DNA of 64,000 nucleotides from Sphingobium limneticum. Lineage in GTDB: Bacteria > Pseudomonadota > Alphaproteobacteria > Sphingomonadales > Sphingomonadaceae. Positions 23,112-34,918 of the stretch are shown here, one piece after another. A program made the translations under genes and the position numbers. Where the stretch lies: NCBI RefSeq assembly GCF_008710155.1, contig NZ_VYPZ01000002.1:310001-374000 (forward strand), given 5' to 3'. Below the pieces are notes generated by a model. That model did not search any database, was not told the DNA's origin, and worked only from the letters and a program-made list of their open reading frames with translations. The stretch's first letter is position 1, and every line of letters begins with the position of its first letter.

Positions 23112-25091
23112 ATGACGGACGTAAAGGGCCAGGGCGCGCAAACCCACGCCATGGCCGAACTGACGCTGCGCGGGGTCATACTCGGCGCGCTCATCACCCT
23201 CGTCTTCACGGCGGCCAACGTCTATCTGGGGCTGAAAATCGGCCTGACCTTCGCGACGTCGATCCCGGCCGCGGTCATCTCCATGGCGGTGCTGCGTCTG
23301 TTTGCGACCGGCACGATCCTGGAAAACAACATAGTCCAGACGATCGCGTCCGCCGCCGGCACGCTGTCGGCCATCATTTTCGTGCTGCCGGGCCTGGTCA
23401 TCATCGGCTGGTGGCAGGGTTTCCCTTATTGGCTCTCCGCCTGCACCATCGCGCTGGGCGGCATATTGGGCGTGATGTATTCGGTGCCGCTGCGCCGGGC
23501 GCTCGTCACCGGGTCCGACCTCCCCTATCCCGAAGGCGTTGCCGCTGCCGAAGTGTTGAAGGTCGGTGCCGGTTCGCGCGAGGGGCTCGAGGAAAATAAG
23601 CGGGGCCTCGCCGCCATCGTCGCCAGCGCGGTGTCCGCCGCCAGCTTCTCGATCATCGCCAAGACCCGCATCCTGGCCGAAGAGGCCGCCACTTTCTTTA
23701 AGTTCGGCGCGGGTGCGACCTCCGTCTCCACCAGCTTCTCCATGGCGCTGATCGGCGTCGGCCATCTGGTCGGCCTGTCGGTGGGCGTCGCCATGTTCAT
23801 CGGCCTGCTGATCAGTTGGGTCGGCCTCGTCCCCTATCTCACCTCGCCGCTGCCTGCTGGTGCGGAACTGTCCGACATCGTCGGCACCGCTTTCCGCATG
23901 AAGGCCCGCTTCATCGGTGCCGGCACGATCGGCATCGCGGCGATCTGGACCCTGCTCAAGATCCTTGGCCCCATCGTCAGCGGCATCCGTTCCGCTTTGG
24001 TCGCCAATGCCGCGCGCAAGTCCGGCAATGCCGCCAGCCTCGACATTACCGAACGCGACCTGCCGATCGGTATCGTCGGCGGCACCATCGTCGCCGCGCT
24101 GCTGCCCATCGGCATCCTGCTCTGGGTCTTTGCGCAAGGTGGCCCGATCGCCGCCAATCCTGTCCCGGTGATCGGCCTGACACTGGCCTATGTGCTGGTC
24201 GCCGGCATCGTCATCGCTTCGGTCTGCGGCTATATGGCGGGCCTGATCGGCGCGTCGAACAGCCCGATTTCGGGCGTAGGCATCCTTGCCGTGCTGGGCG
24301 CGTCGCTGCTGCTGGCGGCGATCTACGGATCGGGTAACAGCGATCCGTCGCAGACGCAGGCGCTGATCGCCTATGCGCTGTTCACCACCGCGATCATCTT
24401 CGGCATCGCGACCATCTCGAACGACAATTTGCAGGATCTCAAGACCGGCCAGTTGGTCGGCGCGACCCCCTGGAAGCAGCAGATCGCCCTGATCCTTGGC
24501 GTGTTGTTCGGCGCGCTGGTGATCCCGCCAGTGCTGGATCTGCTGAACAGCGCCTTCGGTTTTGCCGGCGCACCGGGTGCCGGTCCCAACGCCCTGCCCG
24601 CGCCGCAGGCCGCACTGATCTCCGCTCTGGCCAAGGGTGTGCTGGGCGGCGACCTCGACTGGAAGCTGATCGGCATCGGCGCCGGCATCGGCGTGGTGGT
24701 GATTGCGATCGACGAACTGCTGGGCAAGTCCGGCAAGCTGCGCCTGCCCCCGCTCGCGGTCGGCATGGGCATCTATCTGCCGATGGCGCTGACCCTGCTG
24801 ATACCGGTCGGCGCACTGGTCGGCCATCTCTATAATCGCTGGGCCTTGCGTCAGGCGAACCCGGAATTTGCCGAGCGCATGGGCGTGCTGATGGCGACCG
24901 GCTTCATCGTGGGCGAAAGCCTGTTCGGCGTCGCCTTCGCCGGCATCGTCGCCAGCACCGACAGCGATGCGCCGCTGGCGCTGGTGGCGGAAAATCACTG
25001 GTCGGTACCGCTCGCCATCCTGGTCTTCGCCGGCGTGATCGCGGGCCTCTATGCCCGGCTGAAGCGCTGGTCGTCCGATCCCCTGACCTAA
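23112..25091 (+). CDS. OPT-family oligopeptide/metal-chelate transporter
   Basis: 659 residues with about 15 hydrophobic helices. Starts AELTLRGVILGALITLVFTAANVYLGLKIGLTFATSIPAAV, the family's opening signature; YPEGVAAAEVLKVG and GLIGASNSPISGVGI are also typical. ATG 23112 is preferred over GTG 23109. Bacterial members import oligopeptides or siderophore-like chelates driven by protons. No peptidase or siderophore gene is adjacent, so cargo is open. Confidence 0.92.
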   Translation: MTDVKGQGAQTHAMAELTLRGVILGALITLVFTAANVYLGLKIGLTFATSIPAAVISMAVLRLFATGTILENNIVQTIASAAGTLSAIIFVLPGLVIIGWWQGFPYWLSACTIALGGILGVMYSVPLRRALVTGSDLPYPEGVAAAEVLKVGAGSREGLEENKRGLAAIVASAVSAASFSIIAKTRILAEEAATFFKFGAGATSVSTSFSMALIGVGHLVGLSVGVAMFIGLLISWVGLVPYLTSPLPAGAELSDIVGTAFRMKARFIGAGTIGIAAIWTLLKILGPIVSGIRSALVANAARKSGNAASLDITERDLPIGIVGGTIVAALLPIGILLWVFAQGGPIAANPVPVIGLTLAYVLVAGIVIASVCGYMAGLIGASNSPISGVGILAVLGASLLLAAIYGSGNSDPSQTQALIAYALFTTAIIFGIATISNDNLQDLKTGQLVGATPWKQQIALILGVLFGALVIPPVLDLLNSAFGFAGAPGAGPNALPAPQAALISALAKGVLGGDLDWKLIGIGAGIGVVVIAIDELLGKSGKLRLPPLAVGMGIYLPMALTLLIPVGALVGHLYNRWALRQANPEFAERMGVLMATGFIVGESLFGVAFAGIVASTDSDAPLALVAENHWSVPLAILVFAGVIAGLYARLKRWSSDPLT

Positions 25092-25094
25092 AGG

Positions 25095-25300
25095 GCAGGG
25101 ATAGGTTCGACCGGCGGCGCGTTAGGCCTGTTCATCAGGAACGGGACTATCGCATGCCTGAGGAAGACCAGGCACCTTCGTGCGGGCAACGTACAGAGCT
25201 GCGCTCCGGCATGACTTCGCCCGACGCACACCCCCATGCACCTGAGAGAGAGGATGAAAAGCGGGGGGACCAAATCCCCCTCGCGGCTCCAACCCATGGC
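25095..25300. other. Gene-poor stretch, possible structured RNA
   Basis: No convincing protein gene. Several stable hairpins occur: CCTGTTC/GAACGGG (25119-25138 region), TGCCTG/CAGGCA (about 25154-25173), GTGCGGGC pairing with GCCCGACGCAC around 25181-25225, and GGGGG ACCAAAT CCCCC at 25264-25280. The size and folding suggest a 6S-like or other housekeeping RNA, but no family signature was recognised and strand is undecided. Confidence 0.3.
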
Positions 25301-25318
25301 GGGCCGGGGCGGTCATCC

Positions 25319-25486
25319 ATGGGTGATGCGCCACAGGATGTGAGCCGGGTCGTGCTGAATAAACCGCAGGCCATGCGATACTGGACAACTCGCTTCGACC
25401 TGTCGGTCGAGGAGTTGACCGAAGCGGTCGACGCCGTCGGCGACGATGTGGCTGCCGTGGCGGCTTATCTCAACCACCCTGCCTGA
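25319..25486 (+). CDS. DUF3606 small protein
   Basis: 55 residues from MGDAPQDVSRVV. The pattern NKPQAMRYWTTRFDLSVEELTEAVDAVGDDVAAVAAYL is the DUF3606 helix-turn-helix-like core of short alphaproteobacterial proteins of unknown role. A longer frame from 25154 would run through the structured region and has no family support. Confidence 0.7.
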   Translation: MGDAPQDVSRVVLNKPQAMRYWTTRFDLSVEELTEAVDAVGDDVAAVAAYLNHPA

Positions 25487-25503
25487 CGGACAGGCCGCAA
25501 CGA

Positions 25504-25537
25504 AAAAGGGCCGCGCAATGCACGGCCCTTTTCTTTT
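25504..25537 (+). terminator. Bidirectional terminator between DUF3606 and TonB receptor genes
   Basis: AAAAGGGCCG/CGGCCCTTTT stem with TTTTCTTTT on the right and A-run on the left; serves the two convergent genes. Confidence 0.85.
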
Positions 25538-25552
25538 GGCGAGGACGCCGGA

Positions 25553-28321
25553 TCAGAAATTGAAGCGGAAGCCCCCGGTATAGCGGCGACCAAAGCGTTC
25601 CCATTCCATCGTCTGGCTGGTGATGCTCTTGGTCGGCGTGCCGGATGCAGTCAGCAGGCTGGCCGGGTCTGCGAAGCGGCGGCCCGGATTGTTCAGCAGG
25701 TTCGACGCGTCGAAATAAATCTCGAAATTCTTGGTGATCGCATAGCGGGCCGAGAAATCGAGTTCGTCATCCGAGGCCCAATAGGTGTCGCCGCCATCGC
25801 CGGTAGCGCCGACCGTATCCAGCCATTTGCTGCGGTTCTGATATTGCAGACGCAGCGACAGGCCATATTTTTCGTAATAGCCGCCGAGATTGTAGACGAA
25901 ATCGGACGTGCCAGGCAGACGCATTTTGCGACCGGCGATATCGACCTTGCTGTTGTTCAGCGTGATATTGGCCGAAACGCCGAAACCACCCAGGAAGTCG
26001 GGCAGGCCCAGATTTTCGGTCCATGGCTCCAGCTGCAACTGCGCCGCCGCTTCCAAGCCGTAGATTCGACCCGAACCGCCATTGACCAGACCGCTGAAGA
26101 TATAGTTCGACCGATCGACGCCATTGCTGTTGAGCGCGCCCGAGTTGAACCGGCGCGCGGAGGTGTACAGCACGTCCTCGATCTTCTTGTAGAAGGTGCC
26201 GATCATCAGATAGCCCTGCGGACGCATATACCATTCGAAATAGGCGTCCACGCCATAGGCGCGCTCAGGACGGATCGCCGGGTTGCCGCCGGAAATGGCT
26301 TCGTTCGTGTCGTTGATGACGACATTGGGGCGAAGCTGATCATAGTCGGCCCGCGCCGCGCCGCTGTTGAACGACAGGCGCAGCTTCTTGGTATCATCGA
26401 CATTATAGTTGATGTGCATGCTGGGGAAAGCCAGCGTCTGGCTGGCCTGCGCAACCTGCAGCCCGTTGACCCCGCCGATGGTGGCGATGGCGCGGCCTTC
26501 ATTCTTGATATGTTCGACGCGCACGCCGCCCACGACCGAACCCCAGTCGTAACGGAACGTGCCCATCAGGAAGCCGGCGAACACTTCTTCACGGACATTG
26601 TAGTTGTTGCCGCTCACCGGGACGAAGGCATAGAGGTCCTGCGCCTTTGCCGATGCGGCGCGCATCTTGTCGCGGTCGAAATAGTGGAAGGTGTAGCCCA
26701 TCGGCAGTTCACCCATGAACGGCGTGTTCTGCGAAAAATCGGCATAGTTGGTCGGCAGGCCCACTGCCGCAAACTGCGCGGCCGTATTCAGGACGATGTT
26801 GTTTTCATTGGCGATCTTGTTGCGACGGTCATACTGCACGCCCGCCTTGAGCGTGGCATGTTCCAGTTCCCGCGACAACACGACGCGGCCGGTATAGGCC
26901 TTGGTCGTATCGACTGCGTCCAGCACGGTGAAGGACGACAGCGGCTTGGTGAAATCGTCAGCCGACGTCACCGCGGCCCCGGCCAGATAGCGGGTCGGGT
27001 TGCTCTGCTGAAGCGTGCGGTTGAGTATGATAAGCGACTGGTTGGGGTTGGTGAAATCGTAGCTGACGGTCGGGCGCAGCGTACGCGTGCTGGGGCTGTC
27101 CCAGGTCGCTTCGCCGGTGACCGAACGGTCATCCTTCGATTCGGTGTAATTGCCCACCCACGACAATTTCCATGCGCCGTCGCCAAATTCATGATCGCCA
27201 GCCAGTGTGTTGGTGAAGATCGACTGGCGGAACGCGCGCAGCGTCGAACGCTGGCGGATGTCCACGCCATAGACCGTGCCCTTTTCGGGCGTGTTGCCCG
27301 AACAGATGTCGGCATAGTTGGACGTGGTATTGACCGTGTTGGTGGTGCAGGCGGCGCTGCTGTTCGACAGGTCGGATTCGCGATCGTCCAGGTCGAAACG
27401 ATAATTGTCGCGCGCTTCGTCGTCGGTGAAGATGGTGTAGACCGACCGCAGCGAAATCATGTTCTGCTCGTCGGGCTTCCAGTCGAGCCGGCCGGACACC
27501 GACCAGTTCTTGCGGGTCAGGCGGTACAGTTTGTTTTCGACTTCATGCGCCCAGAAACGGGTGGCGTTGCCGGGGCGGGCATCACGGGCGACCTGTTCAC
27601 GGTCAATTTCGAAATTGTCCGTGATCATGTTGCGTTCGTAATAGCTGCCGGCCAGCAGCACGCCAAATTCGCCGATGCCGGTGTCGAAGCGGTTCGAAAT
27701 CACCGCCGAACCTTCATATTCCTTGCGGTCGCCCAACTCGGCAAAGCCCAGGCCGCCCTTGCCCGCCAGATGGAAGCCGCTGTAATCGAAGGCCGAACGG
27801 GTCACGACATTGACGTTGCCGGCCACGGTTTCACCCGGCATGTCGGGCGTCACCGCCTTCGACACGATGATCTTGCCGGCGATGGCGGACGGAATGGAAT
27901 CGAACCGTGCGTCGCGGCCTTCCGGGCTGACCACGTTGATGCCGTCGAACGACAGGGTGGTCCAGCTCTTGGGCGCGCCGCGCAGGTTGATGTAACGCGC
28001 CTGGCCCTGGTCGCGCTCGACGCTGATGCCCGGCAGGCGGCTGGCGGCCTGGGCGATATTCTGGTCGGGCAGGCGACCGACGGAATCGGACGCGGCGACA
28101 GCGACCAGCGAATCGCTGTTCTTCTGAATATCCAGCGCGGCGGCTTCCGATTCGGCGATCGGGCGGCTGCCGGTCACGACGATGGATTCGCTTTCCTCTT
28201 CGCCCAACGGCTGCTGTGCCAGCGCTTCGACCGACGCCATTGCGCCGAACGCGATGCCGCACGTCAGCGCAAGACGAACAAGCTTTATGCCGGCGGGACG
28301 CCGGGCTGAAATAATCTGCAT
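25553..28321 (-). CDS. TonB-dependent outer-membrane receptor (phytate-linked)
   Basis: 922 residues from MQIISARRPAG, with AGGGGGA upstream. Signal peptide to about residue 36 (ALAQ), TonB box ESIVVTGSR, plug domain with LPDQNIAQAASRLPGISVERDQG and YINLRGAP, then a 22-strand barrel ending in FRFNF. It belongs to the large Caulobacter/sphingomonad receptor type. Divergent from a beta-propeller phytase; such receptor-phytase pairs are known in alphaproteobacteria, suggesting uptake of phytate or its products. A Pho-box-like site lies upstream on its own strand. Confidence 0.92.
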   Translation of the reverse strand: MQIISARRPAGIKLVRLALTCGIAFGAMASVEALAQQPLGEEESESIVVTGSRPIAESEAAALDIQKNSDSLVAVAASDSVGRLPDQNIAQAASRLPGISVERDQGQARYINLRGAPKSWTTLSFDGINVVSPEGRDARFDSIPSAIAGKIIVSKAVTPDMPGETVAGNVNVVTRSAFDYSGFHLAGKGGLGFAELGDRKEYEGSAVISNRFDTGIGEFGVLLAGSYYERNMITDNFEIDREQVARDARPGNATRFWAHEVENKLYRLTRKNWSVSGRLDWKPDEQNMISLRSVYTIFTDDEARDNYRFDLDDRESDLSNSSAACTTNTVNTTSNYADICSGNTPEKGTVYGVDIRQRSTLRAFRQSIFTNTLAGDHEFGDGAWKLSWVGNYTESKDDRSVTGEATWDSPSTRTLRPTVSYDFTNPNQSLIILNRTLQQSNPTRYLAGAAVTSADDFTKPLSSFTVLDAVDTTKAYTGRVVLSRELEHATLKAGVQYDRRNKIANENNIVLNTAAQFAAVGLPTNYADFSQNTPFMGELPMGYTFHYFDRDKMRAASAKAQDLYAFVPVSGNNYNVREEVFAGFLMGTFRYDWGSVVGGVRVEHIKNEGRAIATIGGVNGLQVAQASQTLAFPSMHINYNVDDTKKLRLSFNSGAARADYDQLRPNVVINDTNEAISGGNPAIRPERAYGVDAYFEWYMRPQGYLMIGTFYKKIEDVLYTSARRFNSGALNSNGVDRSNYIFSGLVNGGSGRIYGLEAAAQLQLEPWTENLGLPDFLGGFGVSANITLNNSKVDIAGRKMRLPGTSDFVYNLGGYYEKYGLSLRLQYQNRSKWLDTVGATGDGGDTYWASDDELDFSARYAITKNFEIYFDASNLLNNPGRRFADPASLLTASGTPTKSITSQTMEWERFGRRYTGGFRFNF

Positions 28322-28398
28322 GATTTCCCCCTGTGGTTCGCTCGAAAGGCGATCGAGGGCCACCTAGAGGGCGCAAAGGTCAGAACGATGAAGATCGA

Positions 28399-28416
28399 GT
28401 GACAATTTTATTACTG
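28399..28416 (-). promoter_or_regulatory. Pho-box-like site facing the TonB receptor
   Basis: Minus strand CAGTAATAAAATTGTCAC; 14 of 18 positions match CTGTCATAAATCTGTCAC. 78 bp before the receptor start. Confidence 0.5.
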
Positions 28417-28440
28417 TGCCTTGTGTTTGCGCGGGATTCT

Positions 28441-28458
28441 TCGTCACATATTTGTCAC
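28441..28458 (+). promoter_or_regulatory. Pho-box-like site facing the phytase
   Basis: TCGTCACATATTTGTCAC; 13 of 18 positions match the PhoB consensus, including both GTCA half-sites 11 bp apart. About 40 bp before the phytase start. Confidence 0.5.
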
Positions 28459-28498
28459 CGGCCGCGTCCAAGGCGCGCATCAGAATCAGGGGGACATG

Positions 28499-29578
28499 AT
28501 GATGATGAAATTCTCGACAATCGCCGGCCTGGGCGCCGCCATGATATTGGCCGGATGTGCGACCGTGCCTGCCGAACCGCCATTGGCACAGCGCATCGCC
28601 AATGCGACGCCAGCGGTGACCGTCACTGCGCGCGGTGAAACCACGCCGGTCGGCACGCCCAATGCCGACGCGGCGGACGATCCGGCAATCTGGCGCAACG
28701 CGGCCAATCACGCACAGAGCCTGATCGTGGGCACCGACAAGAAGGCCGGCCTCTATGTCTACGGCCTGGACGGCAAGACCCGCGACTTTCTGGACGCGGG
28801 CCGGGTCAATAATGTCGATCTGCGCGACGGGGTCAGCATCAACGGCAGCAACGGCATCCTCGTCGTCGCCAGCGACCGCAATGACGTGCTGAACGCCAAG
28901 CTGGCGCTGTTCCGCCTCGACCCCGCCACCGCCAAGATCAGCGCCCTGGGCAAGGTCGATGCCGGCAAGGGCGAAGCCTATGGCATCTGCATGTATCAGG
29001 CGCCCGAAGCGACTTACGCCTTCATCGTGCTGAAGGATGGGAGGGTCAATCAGGTCGCGCTCGACGCATCGGGGGCAACGCCCACCGGCAAGATCGTGCG
29101 CACGATGAAACTCGGCACCCAGTCGGAAGGCTGCGCCGTAGATGACCGCACCGGCATCCTCTATGTGGCGGAAGAAGATGTCGGCCTGTGGCGTTTCGAT
29201 GCCCGTGCGACCGGTGCCACCACGCCCACGAAGATCGCGGCAGCCGACGGCAAGAATATCGTCATGGATGCCGAAGGCGTCGCCATCGCCCCGATGGGTG
29301 AGAAGGACGGCTATGTCCTCGTTTCCAGCCAGGGCGACAATGCCTATGTCGTCTACCGGATCAGCGACGATAGCTATGTCGGCCGCTTCCGCGTGGTCGA
29401 TGGGGCCATCGGCGGATCTGAAGAAACCGATGGCATCGAATTGATGCTCGGCGATTTCGGCCCCGCCTATCCCGGCGGGCTGTTCATCGCGCAGGACGGC
29501 CATAACGCGGCGGCGGCGCAGAATTTCAAGCTCGTCGCCTGGGACGATATCGTGAAGGCTCTAGGTCTGCCGCGCTAA
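28499..29578 (+). CDS. Beta-propeller 3-phytase, lipoprotein
   Basis: About 359 residues. A run of four ATG codons (28496-28505) leaves the exact start open; AGGGGG upstream favours the second or third. Lipobox ILAGC makes it a lipoprotein. Propeller blades carry the phytase signatures DAADDPAIWRNAAN, GTDKKAGLYVYGLDGK, NNVDLRDGV, SEGCAVDD, LYVAEEDVGLWRF, DAEGVAI and SSQGDNAYVVYR, which hold calcium-binding acidic residues. Releases phosphate from phytate at the cell surface. Divergent from a TonB receptor with Pho-like boxes between. Confidence 0.93.
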   Translation: MMMKFSTIAGLGAAMILAGCATVPAEPPLAQRIANATPAVTVTARGETTPVGTPNADAADDPAIWRNAANHAQSLIVGTDKKAGLYVYGLDGKTRDFLDAGRVNNVDLRDGVSINGSNGILVVASDRNDVLNAKLALFRLDPATAKISALGKVDAGKGEAYGICMYQAPEATYAFIVLKDGRVNQVALDASGATPTGKIVRTMKLGTQSEGCAVDDRTGILYVAEEDVGLWRFDARATGATTPTKIAAADGKNIVMDAEGVAIAPMGEKDGYVLVSSQGDNAYVVYRISDDSYVGRFRVVDGAIGGSEETDGIELMLGDFGPAYPGGLFIAQDGHNAAAAQNFKLVAWDDIVKALGLPR

Positions 29579-29649
29579 TGTCCCACTAATGGTGGATTGC
29601 CCTCTCCGCGTCGCCGCGCGACAAGGCTGGAAAGAGCCATGGAGAGGGC

Positions 29650-30969
29650 ATGACCATCAAGGCGACCTATGACGCAAAGCGGATGACGGCGGATCAGGCC
29701 GTAGCCCTGATACCGAACGGCGCGAAGATCGCCACTGGCCTGGCCGTCAGTTTCCCACCCGCCCTTGTGGCCGCGATCGCCGATCGGGTCCGCGCAGGCG
29801 GTCTGCATGATGCCAGCATCTACACCATGCTCCCGCCCGCCGCGTCGGCCGCGCCGATCCTGTCGCCCGACCTGGCCGGCCGCATCCGTCAGGTCAGCCT
29901 GTTCCATGGCGGCATAGAACGCGCCGCGGACGGCGCGCGACTGGACGGCGACGGGCTGCTCATCGACGTGCTGCCGGTCCAGTTCCACCAGATACCCCGC
30001 ACGCTGACCGACCATATCGGCGTCGATACGTTCGTCACCACCGTGTCGAGCATGGACGCCAATGGCTGTTTCAGCCTGGGTACCGACGCCGATTATGCGC
30101 TCGCCGTCGCGCGCAGCGGGGCGCGGCTGATCGTGGAGGTGAACCCGGCCATGCCCTATGTCCATGGCGACTGCATGATCCATGTGTCGGACGTCGCTGC
30201 CCTCATCGAAAACCATGTTCCACTCTGCCAGGTGCCCGCCTTGCCCCGCAACGCGACCGACGATGCGATCGGCGCGATCATCGCGGACATGGTGGAGGAT
30301 GGCGCCTGCCTGCAAATGGGGATCGGCGCGGTGCCCGATGCGGTTTGCGCCGCGCTGATGGGGCACAAGCGGCTCGGGATCCATACCGAATTGCTTACCC
30401 CCGGCCTCGTCAGCCTGATCCGGGCGGGCGTGGTCGATAACAGCGCCAAGGCTCTCCATCCGGGCCAGTCGGTTTTCACCTTCGCCATGGGCGACCAGTC
30501 GCTCTACGACTTCATCCATGACAATGTGGCGGTCGCCGCCCACCCGGTCGAGCAGGTGAACGCCCCCCATATCATCGCGCAGAACGACCGGGTGCTCTCG
30601 GTCAATGCGACGATCCAGATGGACCTGAGCGGCGCGTGCAACTCCGAATATATGAACGGGCGCCAATATAGCGGCACCGGTGGCCAGCTGGATTTCGTGC
30701 GCGGCGCCTATGCGTCGAAGGGCGGCCGGTCGATCATCGCCTGCCATTCCACAGCGGCGAAGGGCAGGATTTCGCGCATCGTCCCCTGGCTCGACGGGCC
30801 GGTAACGACGCCGCGCACCGACACGCATATCGTCGTCACGGAATATGGCTGGGCCGACATGAAGGGCAAGAGCCTTGCCGAGCGTGCCCGCGCTCTCATC
30901 GCCATCGCCCATCCCGATTTTCGCGAGGATCTGGAACGCGCCGCCCGCGACCGGCGCATCTTGGCCTGA
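29650..30969 (+). CDS. Acetyl-CoA hydrolase/transferase-family CoA-transferase
   Basis: 439 residues, resembling 4-hydroxybutyrate or succinyl-CoA:acetate CoA-transferases. N-terminal domain with IPNGAKIATGLAVSFPPALV; C-terminal domain with CLQMGIGAVPDAV, GIHTELLTPG (catalytic Glu), and GTGGQLDFVRGAY. TEYGWADMKGKSLAERA near the end is a strong family signature. Exact acyl donor and acceptor cannot be set. Its stop abuts the convergent Nudix gene with no gap. Confidence 0.88.
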   Translation: MTIKATYDAKRMTADQAVALIPNGAKIATGLAVSFPPALVAAIADRVRAGGLHDASIYTMLPPAASAAPILSPDLAGRIRQVSLFHGGIERAADGARLDGDGLLIDVLPVQFHQIPRTLTDHIGVDTFVTTVSSMDANGCFSLGTDADYALAVARSGARLIVEVNPAMPYVHGDCMIHVSDVAALIENHVPLCQVPALPRNATDDAIGAIIADMVEDGACLQMGIGAVPDAVCAALMGHKRLGIHTELLTPGLVSLIRAGVVDNSAKALHPGQSVFTFAMGDQSLYDFIHDNVAVAAHPVEQVNAPHIIAQNDRVLSVNATIQMDLSGACNSEYMNGRQYSGTGGQLDFVRGAYASKGGRSIIACHSTAAKGRISRIVPWLDGPVTTPRTDTHIVVTEYGWADMKGKSLAERARALIAIAHPDFREDLERAARDRRILA

Positions 30970-31377
30970 TCAGCGCGCGTTCAGTGCCGTCAGCGCCGCC
31001 TTGGTCGATATCGTGAGCGGTCCGGGCAAGTCGTCCAGCGCAAACCAGCCGCATGCGGCCAGCGCTTGCGGTTCCTTGACCATGGCATTGCCCTGCGCAT
31101 CCTCCACCAGATAGACCGGCGCCACCCAATGGGTGCCACGCGCCGTGTCGACCTGGTCCGTCAGGCACAATAAGTCGCGCGCCACGATCGTCAGTCCCAA
31201 TTCCTCGAAAATCTCGCGCTCGGCCGCTGCCGCCATGGTTTCGAACAGATCGACCTTGCCGCCCGGCAGCCCCCAATGCCCGGCTTCCGGATCTCGCCGC
31301 CGCTGGACCAGCAGTAATTTACCGTCGCGCAAGATAGCGGCCCCACATCCGACACGCGGTTCGCTTTGCATCTTCAT
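30970..31377 (-). CDS. Nudix hydrolase
   Basis: 135 residues. The complete Nudix box is GGKVDLFETMAAAAEREIFE followed by ELGL (G-x5-E-x7-REUxEExGU). The opening VGCGAAILRDGKLLLVQRRRDPEAGHWGLPGG resembles NudF/MutT-type dinucleotide or nucleotide pyrophosphatases. Substrate open. Confidence 0.9.
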   Translation of the reverse strand: MKMQSEPRVGCGAAILRDGKLLLVQRRRDPEAGHWGLPGGKVDLFETMAAAAEREIFEELGLTIVARDLLCLTDQVDTARGTHWVAPVYLVEDAQGNAMVKEPQALAACGWFALDDLPGPLTISTKAALTALNAR

Positions 31378-31389
31378 CCTATCGTCTAG

Positions 31390-31418
31390 AAAAAGGGCGG
31401 CGGATCGCGCCGCCGCCC
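31390..31418 (-). terminator. Terminator of the M1 peptidase gene
   Basis: GGGCGGCGG stem with CCGCCGCCC, followed on the minus strand by TTTTT; 9 bp after the peptidase stop. Confidence 0.85.
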
Positions 31419-31426
31419 CTTGGCTC

Positions 31427-34081
<2,655 letters not shown>

Positions 34082-34260
34082 AGGGTTTCAGACTCCGACA
34101 CGTCTTGAAAGCGACATGAGATAATATCACGCGCCACATGAACGTCGGATCGGCCGTTTGGCTGCACGGGTCAAGTGAACTCTCCGCAAGCCTATGTCGT
34201 TGGTCGAACCCTGTCGGCCGTTCGTCAGGCAGAGGCGCGGATATCGCCAGCCCAATATCA

Positions 34261-34349
34261 CGTCGTCATCCCGGCCTTGAGCCGGGATCCCGCTTTGTCA
34301 GTTACGTCCGAAGAAAGCGGGATGCCGGATCAAGTCCGGCATGACGACG
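34261..34349. repeat. REP-type palindrome CGTCATCCCGG...CCGGCATGACG
   Basis: Two hairpin arms, each with an internal palindrome (CCCGGCCTTGAGCCGGGATCCCGC and GCGGGATGCCGGATCAAGTC CGGC), face each other. It lies in the 287-bp gap upstream of the M1 peptidase and downstream of queF. A half copy occurs at 48495-48525. The rest of the gap shows no gene. Confidence 0.75.
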
Positions 34350-34368
34350 CTTGTTTTGGCGAACCTGC

Positions 34369-34830
34369 TTACCCCCGCCCGCGATAGCCCGGCACATCCT
34401 GCGCCGGCAGCCACAGGCCGGCCGGCGGCACATCGGATTGCCAGAAGACGTCGATCGGGATGCCGCCGCGCGGATACCAATAGCCGCCGATGCGCAGCCA
34501 GATCGGCTTCATCTCGTCGAACAGGCGCTGGCCGATGCCCACGGTGCAATCCTCATGGAAGGCCGCATGGTTGCGGAAGCTGCCCAGGAACAGCTTCAAC
34601 GATTTTGATTCGACGATCGTGTCGGCCGGAGCATAGTCGATCACCAGATGGGCGAAGTCGGGCTGGCCGGTCACCGGGCAGAGCGAGGTGAATTCCGGCG
34701 CGGTGAAGCGCACCAGATAGGGCTTGCCGGGGCGCGGATTGGGCACATAGTCAAGCACGGCCTGTTCGGGGCTGGCGGGCAGCGCACTGGTCTGGCCCAG
34801 ATGCAGCGGAGTAGTGGAAAGGTCGGTCAT
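34369..34830 (-). CDS. queF: PreQ0 reductase QueF
   Basis: 153 residues, short single-domain YkvM type. NADPH-dependent reduction of 7-cyano-7-deazaguanine to preQ1 for queuosine in tRNA. Motifs [14 protein letters not shown] (catalytic Cys with Asp), [19 protein letters not shown] (QueF signature) and a C-terminal [14 protein letters not shown]. Start MTDLSTTP chosen over an upstream ATG. No preQ1 riboswitch was recognised upstream. Confidence 0.95.
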   Translation of the reverse strand: MTDLSTTPLHLGQTSALPASPEQAVLDYVPNPRPGKPYLVRFTAPEFTSLCPVTGQPDFAHLVIDYAPADTIVESKSLKLFLGSFRNHAAFHEDCTVGIGQRLFDEMKPIWLRIGGYWYPRGGIPIDVFWQSDVPPAGLWLPAQDVPGYRGRG

Positions 34831-34918
34831 GACCGGCCATCTACGCCATCGCACGGCTGATGTCAGCCTTTCGCATTGTTCACTTGCGGTTCAGCCATTC
34901 TTGTGCCTTGGCTGGGCC

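Noticed and set aside
25122..25388. Overlapping minus-strand frames of 69-88 codons
   Set aside because: No protein-family feature; they lie over a strongly folded stretch, more likely RNA or spacer DNA.
34831..34918. PreQ1 riboswitch upstream of queF
   Set aside because: Short gap without the aptamer's C-rich/A-rich consensus.
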